From NCBI RefSeq assembly GCF_014218355.1, contig NZ_AP023368.1:5395501-5459500 (forward strand): a stretch of DNA of 64,000 nt, written 5' to 3'. A program made the position numbers and the translations under genes. This stretch comes from Anaerocolumna chitinilytica (GTDB lineage: Bacteria > Bacillota > Clostridia > Lachnospirales > Lachnospiraceae). Under the pieces are notes generated by a model, which was not told where the DNA came from, searched no databases, and saw only the letters and a program-made list of their open reading frames with translations. Below, piece after piece: positions 42,464-51,636 of this stretch; position 1 is the first letter of the stretch; each line of letters starts with the position of its first letter.

Positions 42464-43615
42464 ATGGAAGAGAGATTAAACGATACTATGGAGAATTCAG
42501 CTGGCAATATGACATACAACGAAAGTAGAGATACTAAAAAACAGGATAAAAAAGGAGCGAAAGTTCTCTCCATTAAAGACCTCTCCATTACCTTTAAGAC
42601 CTCCGCCGGTGAGGTAAATGTCATAAGAGGCATGAATCTATCCCTTTATAAAGGAGAAACCCTTGCCATTGTAGGGGAAAGCGGCAGCGGTAAATCCGTA
42701 ACCGTAAAAGCTATTATGGGTATCTTAAGCAACAATGGAAAAATAGACAGCGGTAGTATTGAATTTACTTACCATAGAGGCCAAGAAGAAGTAAAAGAAG
42801 ACCTTTTAAAATTCTCTAAAAAGGAAATGAGAAGGCGTATAAACGGAAAGCGTATCTCCATGGTCTTTCAGGACCCCATGACCTCCTTAAATCCCACCAT
42901 GACCGTTGGCGCTCAGATTATGGAAGGTATGATCTACCACTATAAGACTCCTAAAAAAGAAGCTTACCAAAAGGCGGTATCTCTCTTAGAGCTCGTTGGC
43001 ATTACCAATCCGGAAAAACGTATGAAGAATTATCCTCACCAGCTCTCCGGCGGTATGCGTCAAAGAGTTGTTATTGCCATCGCCCTGGCCTGCGACCCGG
43101 AACTTTTAATTTGTGATGAACCAACCACTGCTCTGGATGTTACCATTCAGTCCAAAATCCTGGAGCTAATTAAAGATATCCAGGAAAAGACCGGAATATC
43201 AGTTATTTATATTACCCACGATCTGGGTGTAGTTGCAAAGGTAGCAGATTATGTAGCTGTTATGTATGCCGGAAAAATAGTAGAGAAAGGTACCGTAGAT
43301 GAAATCTTCTACGAGCCCAAACACCCTTACACCTGGGGACTTCTCTCTGCCATGCCGGATTTAAATTGCAGTGACGACAAGCTCTACACCATACCGGGTA
43401 GCCCTCCGAACCTCCTGCATAAGATTGATGGAGACTCCTTTGCACCAAGAAATATTTATGCCCTCAACATTGATTTCCGGAAGGAGCCGCCCATGTTTCG
43501 CATCAGTGATACCCACTATGCTTCAACCTGGCTTCTTCATGAAAATGCTCCAAAGGTAGAAATGCCGGCGGAACTGCGCCAGAGAATTGATTTTATGTTA
43601 AAGGAGGCGAAATAA
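42464..43615 (+). CDS. oppD: Oligopeptide ABC importer ATPase
   Basis: 383 residues. After a charged 30-residue tail come Walker A GESGSGKS (about 71-78), a Q-loop, signature LSGGMRQRVVIAIAL, Walker B LLICDEPTTALD and switch His in YITHDLGVV. The C-terminal 80 residues hold the oligopeptide-transporter signature (YTWGLLSAMPDLN, then IPGSPPNLL). GGAGG precedes the ATG and oppF follows one base after the stop. It is one of two non-identical ATPases driving peptide uptake. The C-terminus lacks the Cys-rich [4Fe-4S] loop found in some OppD proteins. Confidence 0.92.
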   Translation: MEERLNDTMENSAGNMTYNESRDTKKQDKKGAKVLSIKDLSITFKTSAGEVNVIRGMNLSLYKGETLAIVGESGSGKSVTVKAIMGILSNNGKIDSGSIEFTYHRGQEEVKEDLLKFSKKEMRRRINGKRISMVFQDPMTSLNPTMTVGAQIMEGMIYHYKTPKKEAYQKAVSLLELVGITNPEKRMKNYPHQLSGGMRQRVVIAIALACDPELLICDEPTTALDVTIQSKILELIKDIQEKTGISVIYITHDLGVVAKVADYVAVMYAGKIVEKGTVDEIFYEPKHPYTWGLLSAMPDLNCSDDKLYTIPGSPPNLLHKIDGDSFAPRNIYALNIDFRKEPPMFRISDTHYASTWLLHENAPKVEMPAELRQRIDFMLKEAK

Positions 43616-43616
43616 G

Positions 43617-44537
43617 ATGTCACAGCCTTTATTAGAAGTAAAAGACCTAAAGCAGTACTTTCGTATCAACCGCCGCTTTATCGTAAAAGCTGTAGACGGC
43701 GTCTCCTTTGTACTATATCCCGGCGAAACTTACGGACTGGTTGGTGAATCCGGCAGCGGAAAATCCACCATTGGCCGCTCCATCATAAGACTTTATGAAC
43801 CGACAGAGGGTGAAGTTCTTTTCCAGGGTGTGAATATCTCCGGAAAGCTCTCTGCGAAAGATACGACTCATTTAAGAACAAAGATGCAGATGATCTTCCA
43901 GGACCCTATGGCTTGCTTAAATCCCCGTAAAAAGGTTATTGATATCATTGCACAGGGGCTTGACATCCACCATATGTATACCTCTCTGGAAGATAGAAAA
44001 GAAAAAGTCTATCAGATCCTTGACATGGTCGGTCTGTCAAAAGAGCATGCAAACCGTTATCCTCATCAGTTCTCCGGCGGCCAAAGACAGCGTATCGGTA
44101 TTGCAAGAGCTTTGATTATGAACCCTGACCTGATTATCGCCGATGAAGCCATCAGCGCTCTCGATGTCTCCATTCAAGCACAGGTTATTAATCTCATGAA
44201 GGATATCCAGCAAAAGACCGGTACTGCTTATCTTTTCATCGCCCATGACTTATCCATGGTAAAATATATATCCGACCGTATCGGCGTATTGCACCTTGGC
44301 CATATGGTAGAAACCGGCACCAAAGACGAGATCTTCTCAAACCCCATCCATCCCTATACCAAGTCACTGCTGTCTGCTATCCCCCAGGCTAATCCCAAGG
44401 TGGAAAAGCAAAGAGTTGCCATCTCCTATGATTATGGTACCAGCGGCATTGATTACAACAAAGGTGTGCAGCAGCATGTGGGCGGCCAGCATTATGTTCT
44501 TGCCACAGAAGCTGAACTAAAAGCCTGGCAGGCATAA
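43617..44537 (+). CDS. oppF: Oligopeptide ABC importer ATPase
   Basis: 306 residues with Walker A GESGSGKS (about 44-51), signature FSGGQRQRIGIARAL, Walker B LIIADEAISALD and switch His in FIAHDLSMV; the C-terminus has the HPYTKSLLSAIP motif of peptide and nickel importers. The segment LKQYFRINRRFIVKAVDGVSF at the start is typical of OppF. AGGAGG of oppD's last codons serves as ribosome site. Last gene of the operon, with a terminator about 120 bp downstream. Confidence 0.92.
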   Translation: MSQPLLEVKDLKQYFRINRRFIVKAVDGVSFVLYPGETYGLVGESGSGKSTIGRSIIRLYEPTEGEVLFQGVNISGKLSAKDTTHLRTKMQMIFQDPMACLNPRKKVIDIIAQGLDIHHMYTSLEDRKEKVYQILDMVGLSKEHANRYPHQFSGGQRQRIGIARALIMNPDLIIADEAISALDVSIQAQVINLMKDIQQKTGTAYLFIAHDLSMVKYISDRIGVLHLGHMVETGTKDEIFSNPIHPYTKSLLSAIPQANPKVEKQRVAISYDYGTSGIDYNKGVQQHVGGQHYVLATEAELKAWQA

Positions 44538-44654
44538 TAAGATAGCTTTATTTATATCAAACATGAGACAAAATTATATAGACTGCTTAGCCCTTAATCG
44601 TCCATCCTATAAGCTAGTTCTTATTATCTTCTTAAGAATATATCAATAAACTAA

Positions 44655-44706
44655 AAAATAAGTGTAAGGTCAAACATATTCACATTTGTTTCCTTACACT
44701 TATTTT
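44655..44706 (+). terminator. Terminator of the opp operon
   Basis: Stem AAAATAAGTGTAAGG (44655-44669) with CCTTACACTTATTTT (44692-44706), 15 bp perfect, then further T-rich sequence. Confidence 0.85.
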
Positions 44707-44774
44707 ATTTTAGTTTGTTTTTAAAATACTACTCATTTTAGAACCAAAAGAAAGAGGTTATACTCCATAAAAGT

Positions 44775-45018
44775 CTCTTTCATGGAAACAGGCAATTTAC
44801 ACAATGCACAAAGAACGAATGCGCCTATGGAAATGCATTAGAAGTCCTTTTCTCTGAAGATTTTGTGCTATATCCTTAAACAGATTGTTTGAACGAAGTG
44901 AGTTATCTGTTTGAGGATATGACAAGCACAAAATATCCAGAGAATTAGGACTTCTTATACATTGGAGTTGAAGCATGAGTCTTTTTGCTTTGCGTAAGTT
45001 GCCGTCCCATTGCCAAAG
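44775..45018. repeat. 244-bp imperfect palindromic element
   Basis: The two halves fold back almost end to end. Matching blocks from outside inward are CATGG/CCAT, GGCAA/TTGCC, TTAGAAGTCC with GGACTTCTTA, TTCTCTG/CAGAGAA, ATTTTGTGC/GCACAAAAT, ATATCC/GGATAT and AAACAGAT/ATCTGTTT, around a loop with GAACGAAGTGAG. No gene is inside. It starts downstream of the opp terminator and ends 21 bp after the stop of the leftward copper protein gene. Size and placement resemble the element at 10019-10249, but the sequence differs. Confidence 0.75.
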
Positions 45019-45039
45019 CCTTATATTTATCGCAGAATA

Positions 45040-47241
45040 TTACTCCCCTGTGCTTCCGCAGCAGCCGCCCACTGTAGAGGAGGCGGAAGGGGTATAATTT
45101 GCTACTTCCTGCTTAATTTCATCCAGGTTAACATTCTTAATATCATCTACCACCTTCACATAGCCGTGAAGCATATTCATGCTGCACTGGAAGGTGAAAT
45201 CTCCTGTGATAGTAAGCCAGGGAGTTTCTGTTTGCTGTGAAAGGTCTAATTGTCCCTGGTACTCCGGAAAGACTACATAGCTATTGCAGCTGTTTAATTC
45301 TTTTGTATCGAATTTAATTTTAGCTTCTACTCCCTTTTGCAGTACTATAACTGCAGGTGTATAACCTTTACCATCAACAGTTACTGTTACTTCCTGTTTG
45401 TTATCCTTTACTTCTGCTACCGTAATATTATCTGTAGGAATTTTACCGTTCTCAAAACCTGCCGGAGGCGTACTGCAGCAGCCGGAGGAAGAGCCGACAC
45501 CAGCTGAAGAGTTATCACTTCCCAGAAGGTTCTGACTTCCATCAATTACTGTTCCCTGACTGTTATCTGTCTGTCCTGATGAATTGCCGGAAGCTCCTGC
45601 ACCGGAAGTACTCTGGGCTGCACTTGCGTTACCGCCAGCACTGCCATCAAGATTATCAACCACTTCAATACTACTTCGTATCATGCCCATCCAGCAGGAA
45701 TAGGGTATAGTCCCTGTTTCTTCCGGGGTAAATTCAATAACGTTATCCCCTTCCTTTAGAGTTGCCTGTATGTTGTATTTTGGTATGATTATGGTTTCGT
45801 TACAGCCGTTAAGGTCTTTCTTTTGTGCCTTAATCGTCCACTTAACCGGTATTCCTTTTTTTACAACGATAGGCTCATAACTTCCGGACTGAAGCTTGGT
45901 TGTAACTATCTGAACATCTTCCTCGACCTTAGCGGTGTTTCCAGCTTCCACGGTATTGGAAGCATGGACCAGGTCAATACCGGATAAACTAAGTCCTCTG
46001 TTTAACATAATAACGCCAAGTGCCATCACCAGGGCAGCACTAATCTTCATCATTTTCTTTGTATACTTACTGTTTAGAATTCCTGCCACCGCACTAAAAC
46101 CAAACATCAACGGAACCGTTCCAAGGCTGAACAGCAACATGGAAAGTGCTCCCGCTATAAAACTTCCCGTCCCAAGAGCATACAGCTGCATGGATTGGAG
46201 TGGACCGCAGGGCATCAACCCGTTCAGGAGACCGATATAAAAGGGACCTCTCATTTTTCCGGAGGTTACTAATTTCCTTCTGAAAAGCTTTGGCATATGA
46301 GGAATTATTTTTCTCAAAGACGGAAATATGTTTAGCATATTTAATCCCATCAGCACCATAAAAATGCCGGCAATCACTGCTACCATTCCTCTGGTTTTTC
46401 CGGAGATGCTGACAACAGACCCAAATGCTCCCATGATACCACCGATTGTAGTGTAGGAAACAACACGTCCTGCATTGTATAACAGTCCCGGTCTGTATTT
46501 TGCTATTCCTTCTACATTGGAATCCGGCTTTTGTACGGATACACACTGAGACAGATTAATTCCACCACACATGGCTATACAGTGAACTGATGTGAGGATT
46601 CCTACCAGAAATAAGATACCATAACTCATATTCTGGTTAATCTGCGGCACCAGAGTTGCAATTCCCGTATTTTTCTGAATGAGGTAGACAGCCAGGAGAA
46701 TGATTCCGACTCCAAGAATCTGATTCAGGGTATCTCTTCCCTTTTCTGCCTTTCCGGTTTCGGCTCTGTTAATACCATAATCCAGTTTTTCAATTTCCTT
46801 CTCTATCTGATCTTGGCTGATAAGACTGGAATTATAGGTAAGTTCTGCCTTTCCTGTTTTATAACTGACTTTTGCTTTGGCTACTCCCTTAAGCTCATTT
46901 AATCTTTTCTCGATCTTTGTTTCACAGGATATACAGGACATTCCTTTAATGGACAATACCAGATTTGTAAGAGTGCTGCCTGAAGTCTTCCCTCTGTCCT
47001 TTTGCCTGCTGTGAGCGGGTTTGTTTAATACCTTGTAACCCAAAGACTCTACCGCATCCGCTAATTCTTCCAGGCTTACCCTTTCCTTCTCATATGTCAG
47101 ATATACATTGGAGCTTTGTAGAACCACCTTAACCTGTAATACGCCTTCATAAGCATTCAGAGCTTTTTCAATTTTTTCGGCACTAAGGTCATCCTTTATC
47201 CCGTCTATCATCAGAATTCCATGAATCTTAGTATTCTCCAT
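45040..47241 (-). CDS. Copper-handling fusion: HMA x2, SafE/DsbD-like membrane, cupredoxin x2
   Basis: 733 residues in five parts. An HMA fold without CxxC (about 5-70, DGIKDDLS) is followed by a second HMA with GMSCISC (about 98-104) and a six-segment membrane domain of the sulfite-exporter/DsbD-like (SafE) type with SVHCIAMCGG and GLMPCGPLQ. Then come two cupredoxin-like domains, each with Cys...Cys-x3-Met patterns (CWMGM, CSMNM), linked by a Ser/Gly/Asn-rich stretch, with a CCST and a final CCGS. This suggests membrane copper transfer or efflux, perhaps with reductant delivery. GGAGG precedes the ATG. Few homologues combine all these parts. Confidence 0.82.
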   Translation of the reverse strand: MENTKIHGILMIDGIKDDLSAEKIEKALNAYEGVLQVKVVLQSSNVYLTYEKERVSLEELADAVESLGYKVLNKPAHSRQKDRGKTSGSTLTNLVLSIKGMSCISCETKIEKRLNELKGVAKAKVSYKTGKAELTYNSSLISQDQIEKEIEKLDYGINRAETGKAEKGRDTLNQILGVGIILLAVYLIQKNTGIATLVPQINQNMSYGILFLVGILTSVHCIAMCGGINLSQCVSVQKPDSNVEGIAKYRPGLLYNAGRVVSYTTIGGIMGAFGSVVSISGKTRGMVAVIAGIFMVLMGLNMLNIFPSLRKIIPHMPKLFRRKLVTSGKMRGPFYIGLLNGLMPCGPLQSMQLYALGTGSFIAGALSMLLFSLGTVPLMFGFSAVAGILNSKYTKKMMKISAALVMALGVIMLNRGLSLSGIDLVHASNTVEAGNTAKVEEDVQIVTTKLQSGSYEPIVVKKGIPVKWTIKAQKKDLNGCNETIIIPKYNIQATLKEGDNVIEFTPEETGTIPYSCWMGMIRSSIEVVDNLDGSAGGNASAAQSTSGAGASGNSSGQTDNSQGTVIDGSQNLLGSDNSSAGVGSSSGCCSTPPAGFENGKIPTDNITVAEVKDNKQEVTVTVDGKGYTPAVIVLQKGVEAKIKFDTKELNSCNSYVVFPEYQGQLDLSQQTETPWLTITGDFTFQCSMNMLHGYVKVVDDIKNVNLDEIKQEVANYTPSASSTVGGCCGSTGE

Positions 47242-47253
47242 TTTCTTCCTCCT

Positions 47254-47288
47254 GTTAAACCTTCACTAAGTACTAGTAACAGTTTAAC
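47254..47288 (-). promoter_or_regulatory. Palindromic region upstream of the copper protein gene
   Basis: GTTAAAC (47254-47260) and GTTTAAC (47282-47288) form a 7-bp inverted repeat around TACTAGTA (47271-47278), just upstream of the start codon. It could be a metal-regulator operator; it does not match the CopY box. Confidence 0.35.
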
Positions 47289-47389
47289 TTTATGATGTGG
47301 AGATTGTGTGGAAATGAAAAAGAATTTTTTTACTTTTGAAATATGCCTAAGGCATTACATGGAGGAGTACGATGGAGAAGAAGTATTTT

Positions 47390-50026
47390 TCAGTCTTCCA
47401 CTAAGATTACCGTTTTATCTGATAAATCACCTTTCGTCAACCAAAGCTTATGAATCTTCATATTCTCATCCCATATAGGTGAATGTAATTTGTTATTTAC
47501 AGAAAATGTGCGGCTTTTATTATTCCTGTTATAATAATGTATTTCCAGCAGGCTGTTTTGATATTTCAGATTAAGGTGAAAGCTTTCAAAAGGCACCCAA
47601 GCTGCAGGCTGTAGAAAAAATCCATTGTATTCTGCCTGAAAACCAAAAACAAAGCGAAGAAGAATCTTAAATACCACATTAGAGCTTCCTGTCTGCCAGT
47701 CCTGCATAGATTCCCCGTCAATGTTTAAAGATGGGTTCTCCCCATAGGAATTTGGCATTACATAGGGGGAGCAGGAAAGGTGCTTATGGGTAAAGGGAAG
47801 AATCTTGCTTAATTGTTCCCAAGCCTTTTCTGCCTCTCCCATCATAAACAATGCCATAATACCAAATGCCGAAGCATGAATGTAAGCCGCCCCATTCTCA
47901 GCAGTTCCCGGCGGAAGCTTATAGATTCGTCCGACTCCTGGTGTATCCGGTTTGAAATAAGGCTCAAAGGTTTTTAGTCCATACTCCGAATCCAGGTGAG
48001 CAAAGGCTTCCAGAATCATATCTTTACAGCTTCTATCTTTTTTATAGAGTCCGCTGATTACCCAAAAGGCATTGGAAGTGATTCCATATCTGGAAACCTT
48101 GTCTGTGTCTTGAAAGCTTCCTACATAATAAGCCTGATTATCTCCCCAGCCATGGACAATCCGCTTATCACCCTTTTCATTCTCTGTCACCCCGTACCTT
48201 TTAAGTCCGTTTTCAATCTGAATTGCAATCTGCTGATAGATTTTTATTCTTTCTTCCTCTACTCCCAGTAATGTTAACAGCTCTTCCATATCATGAAGAT
48301 TTTGATAGACCTGCAGCGTAACCATAACAGATACCCCGTTGCCAAAGTCGCTGGAGCCGTCCTGACTTACTCCTAATCCGTCAAGAGCATCATTCCAGTC
48401 ACCATAAAGGGCTTTTATGCAGCCGGTTACCGGGTCCTGATTCTCTATGAGATAATCCATAATGCAAAGCATATGGGATAAAACACTATCTACCTTGGTA
48501 CTTCGCCGGACACTTTTTCTTTTTTCATCTACTATCTCATAATAACCGCAGGTCTCCTCCAGAATTTCATAATCGCCGGTAAACTTTAAATAGGAGATTA
48601 ACGTATTAATAACCCAGACTCCTTGATCAATAAACTCCCTAAGATCCATAGCCGGCGCTACATCTTTGCCTGAAGGAAGGGAATATTGCCTTGGGCATCT
48701 TCCATTCGGCCCTATAAAGCTTAACGCCTCTAATATCTTAACTTTGGCAGCTTCCGGGTTATAATAGAGCATCCCCTCCAAGGCCTGAAACACATCCCGT
48801 ATCCCTATTAATGAACTCTCTGCTAACTGGACATATCCTTTTATTAGTGAGCAGAATGTCACCTGCTGCTTTAAATATTGAAAGAAATAGGTAAAGGTTC
48901 TTCCTGTAAATTCTCTTATTTCTAGAGCTCTGTCATTAAGCTTTTCTGCTAAAACAGATCCAAATTCAGCTTGCAAGGACTTTTCTTCTTTCTCTGCCTT
49001 CTTGAAGTTTAACCCCAGCCGTTCATCCGTCTGAACAGGCTTCGTTTCCTCTGCTAACCTGTCAAGGTCAGCCGGAGAACTTGAATGAATGCTATAGCCA
49101 AGAGCAAATTCCGCCCGCAGGGATTCACCGGCAGGAACCAGAAAATGCAGTAACTCTCCGGCTACAGCGACATCGTTAAAGGCTGTAGTATGAATTTGCT
49201 TTTGAAAGGTTCCTTCTTTTAAAGCTTCTGCGGTGTGTAAACTGCTGTAGATTCCGCCTACATATTGATATCTGGAAGTTGTCGCCTCCTGTTTTTGCAA
49301 GCAGCAGCCTTTTGAGAGAATCAGTTCCTGTTCCAGGATGCCATAATTCGTAACAGACCTGGTGCGGGATAAATCCTCATTAATAGAGAAAACAAACTGC
49401 CCCGGTTTCCCAGAAACTGCTTTATACTCTCCTTTTCGAAACCACCTATGCTCAGAATTCTCATAAATACTATTGCTTAAGAAAGGGTTAAAATAGGGAG
49501 ACAAATAAAGTTCCTGCTCTTTTTCCCCCAGATTTTGAAGCAGTACGGTAAAGTACATTTTTTTACTTTCATCTGTAAATACCCGAAGGGTGAACCTCAT
49601 CTGTCTGGCTTCTGTAATATAATAGGCACAGTTACTCGTAAAAATAGTATACCTTATCACCTCTCTAAATTTTGTTTCCTCTAGCCTTGGTACTGCTAAC
49701 AGTGAGAGCACATCATATTGATAATCGCCCTTCCAGCCTGCAAAAAATGCAATTTTAGGCTCCTGTCCTTCATTTGCACGCAGAAAGGGGGAAAATAATC
49801 CATCGTTTGCATGCATATATCCGGAAGCATAGGCCCAGAAATTGAACCCTTGCACTCCATAAGGAAAGCGGTTATCTCCCTCTTTTCGGGGAAAGCATAA
49901 GATACTGCCATCCTCCAGGAAGTAGGTGTCTCCCGGCAGTCTGCAGATTCCTTCCTTTTGATTCTTTATTTGTGCCAGCTGCTCTGCATAATAATTAATT
50001 TTTTCTTCCATCCTCATATCGGTCAC
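47390..50026 (-). CDS. Glycoside phosphorylase of the GH94/GH149/GH161 group
   Basis: 878 residues. The N-terminal beta-sandwich (about 1-320) leads to an (alpha/alpha)6 barrel with GIRDVFQALEGML (408-420) and KALYGDWNDALDGLG (538-552), whose Asp in GDWND is the general acid in GH94 phosphorylases. There is no signal peptide, so it works in the cytoplasm, cutting a beta-linked oligosaccharide with phosphate to give a sugar 1-phosphate. A phosphoglucomutase gene lies just upstream in the same operon, which fits glucose 1-phosphate as product. The N-terminal half is unlike classic cellobiose phosphorylase, so the linkage is not assigned. Confidence 0.8.
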   Translation of the reverse strand: MTDMRMEEKINYYAEQLAQIKNQKEGICRLPGDTYFLEDGSILCFPRKEGDNRFPYGVQGFNFWAYASGYMHANDGLFSPFLRANEGQEPKIAFFAGWKGDYQYDVLSLLAVPRLEETKFREVIRYTIFTSNCAYYITEARQMRFTLRVFTDESKKMYFTVLLQNLGEKEQELYLSPYFNPFLSNSIYENSEHRWFRKGEYKAVSGKPGQFVFSINEDLSRTRSVTNYGILEQELILSKGCCLQKQEATTSRYQYVGGIYSSLHTAEALKEGTFQKQIHTTAFNDVAVAGELLHFLVPAGESLRAEFALGYSIHSSSPADLDRLAEETKPVQTDERLGLNFKKAEKEEKSLQAEFGSVLAEKLNDRALEIREFTGRTFTYFFQYLKQQVTFCSLIKGYVQLAESSLIGIRDVFQALEGMLYYNPEAAKVKILEALSFIGPNGRCPRQYSLPSGKDVAPAMDLREFIDQGVWVINTLISYLKFTGDYEILEETCGYYEIVDEKRKSVRRSTKVDSVLSHMLCIMDYLIENQDPVTGCIKALYGDWNDALDGLGVSQDGSSDFGNGVSVMVTLQVYQNLHDMEELLTLLGVEEERIKIYQQIAIQIENGLKRYGVTENEKGDKRIVHGWGDNQAYYVGSFQDTDKVSRYGITSNAFWVISGLYKKDRSCKDMILEAFAHLDSEYGLKTFEPYFKPDTPGVGRIYKLPPGTAENGAAYIHASAFGIMALFMMGEAEKAWEQLSKILPFTHKHLSCSPYVMPNSYGENPSLNIDGESMQDWQTGSSNVVFKILLRFVFGFQAEYNGFFLQPAAWVPFESFHLNLKYQNSLLEIHYYNRNNKSRTFSVNNKLHSPIWDENMKIHKLWLTKGDLSDKTVILVED

Positions 50027-50033
50027 CTCCCCC

Positions 50034-51473
50034 TTATATGGCTGCTTTTACCTGATTTAATTCTAAGAATGTTTCCATCTGCTCTACTACCTGAATAGCT
50101 TCCTCCTTTGACTCCATCTCTGCAAATATACGAAGTACCGGCTCTGTCCCGGAAAAACGTGCGATAATCCATCCGTCATTTTGAAAGTAGACTTTAACAC
50201 CATCCAGGTAACTGATGTGCTTTACCGATTCTAAGTAAGCCGGAAGTTTCTTTTCTTCAAATAAAATACGGTACAGTTCTTTCTTTCTTCTTTCCGAGAA
50301 GGAGTAATCCCGCTCTTCCGACCATAGCTGACCATAGCGGTTATGTATTTCCTCTAGCAGACCGGACAGATTTTTTCCTGTTACACTAATTAACTCCGTC
50401 ATTAAAGCTGCTGCAAAGATTCCATCCTTTCCACGGATACGCCCGTTTATCGTCAGACCACCGCTGCTCTCTCCACCGATTATAGCCTGATATTCTTCCA
50501 TGGCGCTGCTGATATGTTTGAACCCTACCGGAACCTCATAGCAAGCTTGGCCGTAATCCGCTGCAATACGGTCAAGGAGGTGTGTGGTAGCAATATTTCT
50601 GACAACACTGCCCTTTATCTGCTTATATTCCAGCAGATAATAATACAAAAGCACCAGTATATCATTCGGATGAATAAAGTTACCCAATTCATCGATGATA
50701 CCAAGCCGGTCCGCATCTCCATCTGTGGCAATCCCTAGGTCATACCCTCTCTCAACTACCATATCCTTTAGCTTGTTTAATGTATTGGCAGAGGGAGACG
50801 GAAGCCTTCCTCCGAATAATGGGTCATGACGGTCGTTAATAACATCTACCTGACACCTCGCGGATACCAGCACTGCGGCAAGACAGGTTCTGGATACCCC
50901 GTGCATAGGGTCAATTAAAACTTTCAGGCGTCTTTCCTTGATTTTCTCCAATTCAATACTACCTAGAATATTATCTATATAGTTGTTAAAGGGATCTATA
51001 ATCTGTATTTTACCTAGACTCTTTGCCGCTTCATACTCTACCCTTTTAATCTCGTCCGGCATCAACCGGTTCCACTCTGTCTCTATCTGGTCTGTTATTT
51101 CCTGTGGGGCATCTTTCCCTCCGTCAACAAAGAATTTTACACCGTTATAATCCGATGAGTTATGGCTTGCTGTTACGGCTAATCCATATGTAAGGCCATA
51201 GCTGTCAATGGTATACATAATGAGAGGTGTTGGTGCCACCTCATTTATCAGATAAACATTCAGACCGTTTGCTGCAATAATCTCACTCATCCATACCGCT
51301 GCCCTTTGGGAGAGGAACCGTCTGTCATACCCTATAACGAATCCGGCAGGTTTCACTGTATCTGCCTGGTTGTTTATGTAATTTGCAATGGTTTGCGCAA
51401 GTGATTCTATGTTATCCCTTGTGAATTCATCTCCTATAATCGCTCTCCATCCACCAGTACCAAACCTTAACAT
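50034..51473 (-). CDS. Phosphoglucomutase/phosphomannomutase
   Basis: 479 residues, alpha-D-phosphohexomutase fold. Active-site TASHNSSDYNGVKF carries the phosphoserine (about residue 101-103), the metal loop is DGDADRLG (about 240), the sugar loop GGESSGGLTINGRI and the phosphate-binding end RFSGTEPVLRIF. It would convert glucose 1-phosphate to glucose 6-phosphate. It precedes the phosphorylase by seven bases in the same operon, so together they feed phosphorolysis products into glycolysis without spending ATP. GlmM-type activity is less likely because of context. Confidence 0.9.
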   Translation of the reverse strand: MLRFGTGGWRAIIGDEFTRDNIESLAQTIANYINNQADTVKPAGFVIGYDRRFLSQRAAVWMSEIIAANGLNVYLINEVAPTPLIMYTIDSYGLTYGLAVTASHNSSDYNGVKFFVDGGKDAPQEITDQIETEWNRLMPDEIKRVEYEAAKSLGKIQIIDPFNNYIDNILGSIELEKIKERRLKVLIDPMHGVSRTCLAAVLVSARCQVDVINDRHDPLFGGRLPSPSANTLNKLKDMVVERGYDLGIATDGDADRLGIIDELGNFIHPNDILVLLYYYLLEYKQIKGSVVRNIATTHLLDRIAADYGQACYEVPVGFKHISSAMEEYQAIIGGESSGGLTINGRIRGKDGIFAAALMTELISVTGKNLSGLLEEIHNRYGQLWSEERDYSFSERRKKELYRILFEEKKLPAYLESVKHISYLDGVKVYFQNDGWIIARFSGTEPVLRIFAEMESKEEAIQVVEQMETFLELNQVKAAI

Positions 51474-51587
51474 CTTTTCCCCTTTCTGTTTTCACTGTAA
51501 ATTCTGTGTTCTTTGTACGAATGTCTTTTTGCTTTCTTATACATCGATTTATATATTTAAGCTCGTTTTTCAGTATTCTTACTGCGC

Positions 51588-51625
51588 AAAAGAGCTGCTG
51601 CAGATTTTAAATGCAACAGCTCTTT
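51588..51625 (-). terminator. Terminator of the sugar importer operon
   Basis: AAAGAGCTG (51588-51596) with CAGCTCTTT (51617-51625); on the minus strand the stem ends in a short CTTTTG run. It separates the importer operon from the phosphoglucomutase-phosphorylase pair. Confidence 0.7.
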
Positions 51626-51636
51626 CTATGCTATTC

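Noticed and set aside
47390..50026. Firm call as cellobiose phosphorylase
   Set aside because: Only the barrel motifs match GH94; the N-terminal half differs, so the linkage is left open.
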